Assembly: GCA_048058975.1 (NCBI GenBank)
Contig: JBLLNP010000005.1
Location: 66,786-130,785, forward strand
Source: RHLJ01 sp048058975
GTDB taxonomy: Bacteria; Bacteroidota; Rhodothermia; Balneolales; Balneolaceae
Length of the DNA stretch: 64,000 nt
Direction of reading: 5' to 3'
A model generated the notes under the pieces. The model was not told the origin of the DNA, made no database searches, and saw only the letters and a program-made list of their open reading frames with translations. This document shows, piece after piece, positions 62,483-64,000 of the stretch. The position numbers and the translations under genes were made by a program. The number at the start of each line of letters is the position of its first letter. Position 1 is the first letter of the stretch.

Positions 62483-63739
62483 ATGACAAAAAGAGCAGGA
62501 ATCATAATTTTACTAATCTCTTTTGCAGTTTCATCCGGGGCATGCGCTCAGAATAAAACCGAACGTATTACTACCAAAACAGGTGTTGATGTATTGCTGG
62601 AAAATGATTTTTTAATGCTGAAGGGAAAGAGAGTTGGTTTAATAACAAACGCAACCGGGTTGAGCGCAACGTTAAAACCAACTATTGATATTTTATATGA
62701 AGCAGAAGAAGTGGAACTGGTTGCTTTATATGGTCCGGAACATGGGGCAAGAGGAGAAATTGCTGCAGGCGATAAAGTGGATGATTATGTGGATGAGGTA
62801 ACGGGAGTGCCAGTCTATTCATTATATGGAAGTACCAGAAAGCCAACAAAGGAAATGCTTGAAAATGTAGATGTTCTAGTTTACGATATCCAGGATATCG
62901 GTGTTCGTTCTTACACTTACATAAGCACAATGGGTTTAGCAATGGAGGCTGCTGCTGAGCATGGAATAGAATTTGTAGTGTTAGATCGTCCAAATCCGCT
63001 TGGAGGAAATAAAATAGAAGGGAATGTAGCTGAAGAAGGATATTTCTCTTTTGTTAGCCAGTACCCGATTCCTTATGTATATGGTCTAACTCCCGGAGAA
63101 GTAGCAAAAATGATTAATAACGAAGGCTGGCTTGGAGATGGGAAAAAGGTGTCACTCTCAGTAGTTGAAATGGAAGGATGGAACCGATCTATGACCTTTG
63201 AAGACACCGGATTGCATTGGGTGCCCACCTCACCCCATATTCCTAATGCAAATTCAGCATATTTCTATGTATCAACCGGAATAATGGGAGAGTTAGGAGT
63301 ATTCTCAGAAGGTGTTGGTTATACTCTTCCGTTTCAATTATTTGGAGCGGAATGGATTGAAGAAAGAGCGCTTGCTGAAAAAATGAATGCGTTGGGAATC
63401 CCCGGAGTAGATTTCAGACCTGTAGTTTACAAACCCTTTTATGGAAGAGATGAAGGAAAAACCTTACATGGAGTTCAGATACATTTTTCCGATTATACAC
63501 AAGCCGAACTGATGCTTCTTCAATACTACTTCATGCAGGTTCACAAAGAGCTTTATCCAAATAAAGATGTTTTTGACCAAGGTAAAAACAGGTGGACTAT
63601 GTTTGATAAAGTTTCGGGATCGGACGAAGTAAGAAAACGATTTATGCAATCATACAAAGTGGATGACATCCGGGATTTCTTAAACAAAGATGTGGAATCA
63701 TTCAGACAAAAATCTAAACAATATCATCTCTACGATTAA
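62483..63739 (+). CDS. DUF1343 lipoprotein, NamZ-like exo-beta-N-acetylmuramidase
   Basis: 418 residues. The N-terminal hydrophobic segment ends SSGAC (Cys21), a likely lipobox. Family motifs: GVDVLLENDFLMLKGKRVGL, LITNATG, ALYGPEHGARGEIAAGDKVD, PVYSLYGSTRKPTKEMLENV, LVYDIQDIGVRSYTYISTMG, EFVVLDRPNPLGGN and LHWVPTSPHIPN. DUF1343 proteins such as Bacillus YbbC (NamZ, GH171) release MurNAc from the non-reducing ends of glycan strands. The neighbouring nagZ-like gene and amidase-type gene mirror the Bacillus arrangement. Confidence 0.88.
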   Translation: MTKRAGIIILLISFAVSSGACAQNKTERITTKTGVDVLLENDFLMLKGKRVGLITNATGLSATLKPTIDILYEAEEVELVALYGPEHGARGEIAAGDKVDDYVDEVTGVPVYSLYGSTRKPTKEMLENVDVLVYDIQDIGVRSYTYISTMGLAMEAAAEHGIEFVVLDRPNPLGGNKIEGNVAEEGYFSFVSQYPIPYVYGLTPGEVAKMINNEGWLGDGKKVSLSVVEMEGWNRSMTFEDTGLHWVPTSPHIPNANSAYFYVSTGIMGELGVFSEGVGYTLPFQLFGAEWIEERALAEKMNALGIPGVDFRPVVYKPFYGRDEGKTLHGVQIHFSDYTQAELMLLQYYFMQVHKELYPNKDVFDQGKNRWTMFDKVSGSDEVRKRFMQSYKVDDIRDFLNKDVESFRQKSKQYHLYD

Positions 63740-63744
63740 TAATT

Positions 63745-64000
63745 ATGAAGACATTTGGGGTACTTTTTTTAAGCCTTTTTTTTATAAATACAGAGGCAAT
63801 AGCTCAACAAGATAGCCTTAAAACAGACTCATTATATCTGAATATTGTAATTCCTGAAGAGGATACCGTTATGTATTCCTTTTCAAGGTACAGGGTAGCA
63901 GCGAATACACATCCGGAAGCAAGAGCCTTTATCAATGGTAATGAGGTTAAGGTTTACTCAAGTGGGGCTTTTGTGGATATTATAGACCACGAAGCAGATA
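63745..64000 (+). CDS. exported protein, 5' end only (possible peptidoglycan amidase)
   Basis: An open frame from ATG 63745, five bases after the NamZ-like gene, runs off the window end; 85 codons are visible. Signal peptide: TFGVLFLSLFFINTEAIAQ. The mature start (DSLYLNIVIPEEDTVMYSFS, RYRVAANTHPEARAFINGNE, KVYSSGAFVDII) looks like the Ig-like N-terminal domain found before N-acetylmuramoyl-L-alanine amidase catalytic domains in Bacteroidota. The enzyme part is outside the window, so the product is a guess supported by context. Confidence 0.45.
   Translation, partial: MKTFGVLFLSLFFINTEAIAQQDSLKTDSLYLNIVIPEEDTVMYSFSRYRVAANTHPEARAFINGNEVKVYSSGAFVDIIDHEAD

Noticed and set aside
1..64000. tRNA, rRNA, CRISPR arrays, intact insertion sequences and T6SS components
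   Set aside because: None recognised by reading both strands. Short non-coding RNAs cannot be excluded without a covariance-model search.

Overview
The window looks like a chromosome segment from a marine or halophilic member of the Balneolota/Rhodothermota branch near Bacteroidota (a Balneola/Gracilimonas-type organism; inference from gene families, no phylogeny run). Reasons: moderately AT-rich DNA; four exported proteins ending in a type IX secretion (T9SS) sorting tail with the core NYPNPFNP or NFPNPFNP; a PorV/PorQ-type outer-membrane protein; a TonB receptor with a carboxypeptidase-like regulatory domain; few classical Shine-Dalgarno sites; and several promoters that resemble the Bacteroidota pattern (TTG, 17-22 bases, TAnnTTTA/G).

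Layout. 1-5317: a partial choice-of-anchor I protein carrying an inserted CHRD domain, a TipA-like MerR regulator, and a large secreted endonuclease/exonuclease/phosphatase-fold protein with a T9SS tail. 5318-6064: a gene-poor spacer with a perfect 20-base palindrome and a short piece resembling the 3' end of rho. 6065-15857: a polymorphic-toxin locus of the RHS/YD-repeat type. The shell gene is broken by a one-base frame change. The last core segment and toxin tail are on a separate exported protein, and a starch-binding-like/TPR gene lies between. A lipoprotein follows as likely immunity protein, then an orphan toxin tail with its own envelope-anchored immunity candidate, and a terminator. 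15795-16127: near-identical 21-base direct repeats, one of which cuts an XRE regulator in half. 16311-30015: mostly housekeeping genes (nadE, a LysM transglycosylase, an S41 protease, a PHP phosphoesterase, ribH, uppS, bamA, three skp-like genes, a von Willebrand A protein, rnhB). 30017-38943 (minus strand): cell-shape and purine genes (rodA, PBP2, mreD, mreC, mreB, purH, purN, AI-2E-type permease). 39000-46584: a T9SS-tailed protein, recX, recA, a four-helix-bundle protein, a regulatory-domain protein, and kynureninase plus tryptophan dioxygenase. 46921-56061: a TonB receptor operon (receptor, large exported protein, PorV-like barrel, IPT lipoprotein, T9SS-tailed propeller) closed by a strong terminator. 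56086-64000: enzymes for amino sugars and peptidoglycan fragments (GHL10 hydrolase, phosphodiester glycosidase, HGSNAT-like acyltransferase, BadF-type amino-sugar kinase, NagZ-like GH3, NamZ-like DUF1343 protein, and a truncated exported protein).

The most unusual system is the RHS locus. It combines a trans-split cocoon, an interposed carbohydrate-binding-like/TPR partner, immunity candidates placed in the envelope, and a displaced second toxin-immunity cassette. The second theme is a coordinated export/uptake and muropeptide-recovery region at the right end.
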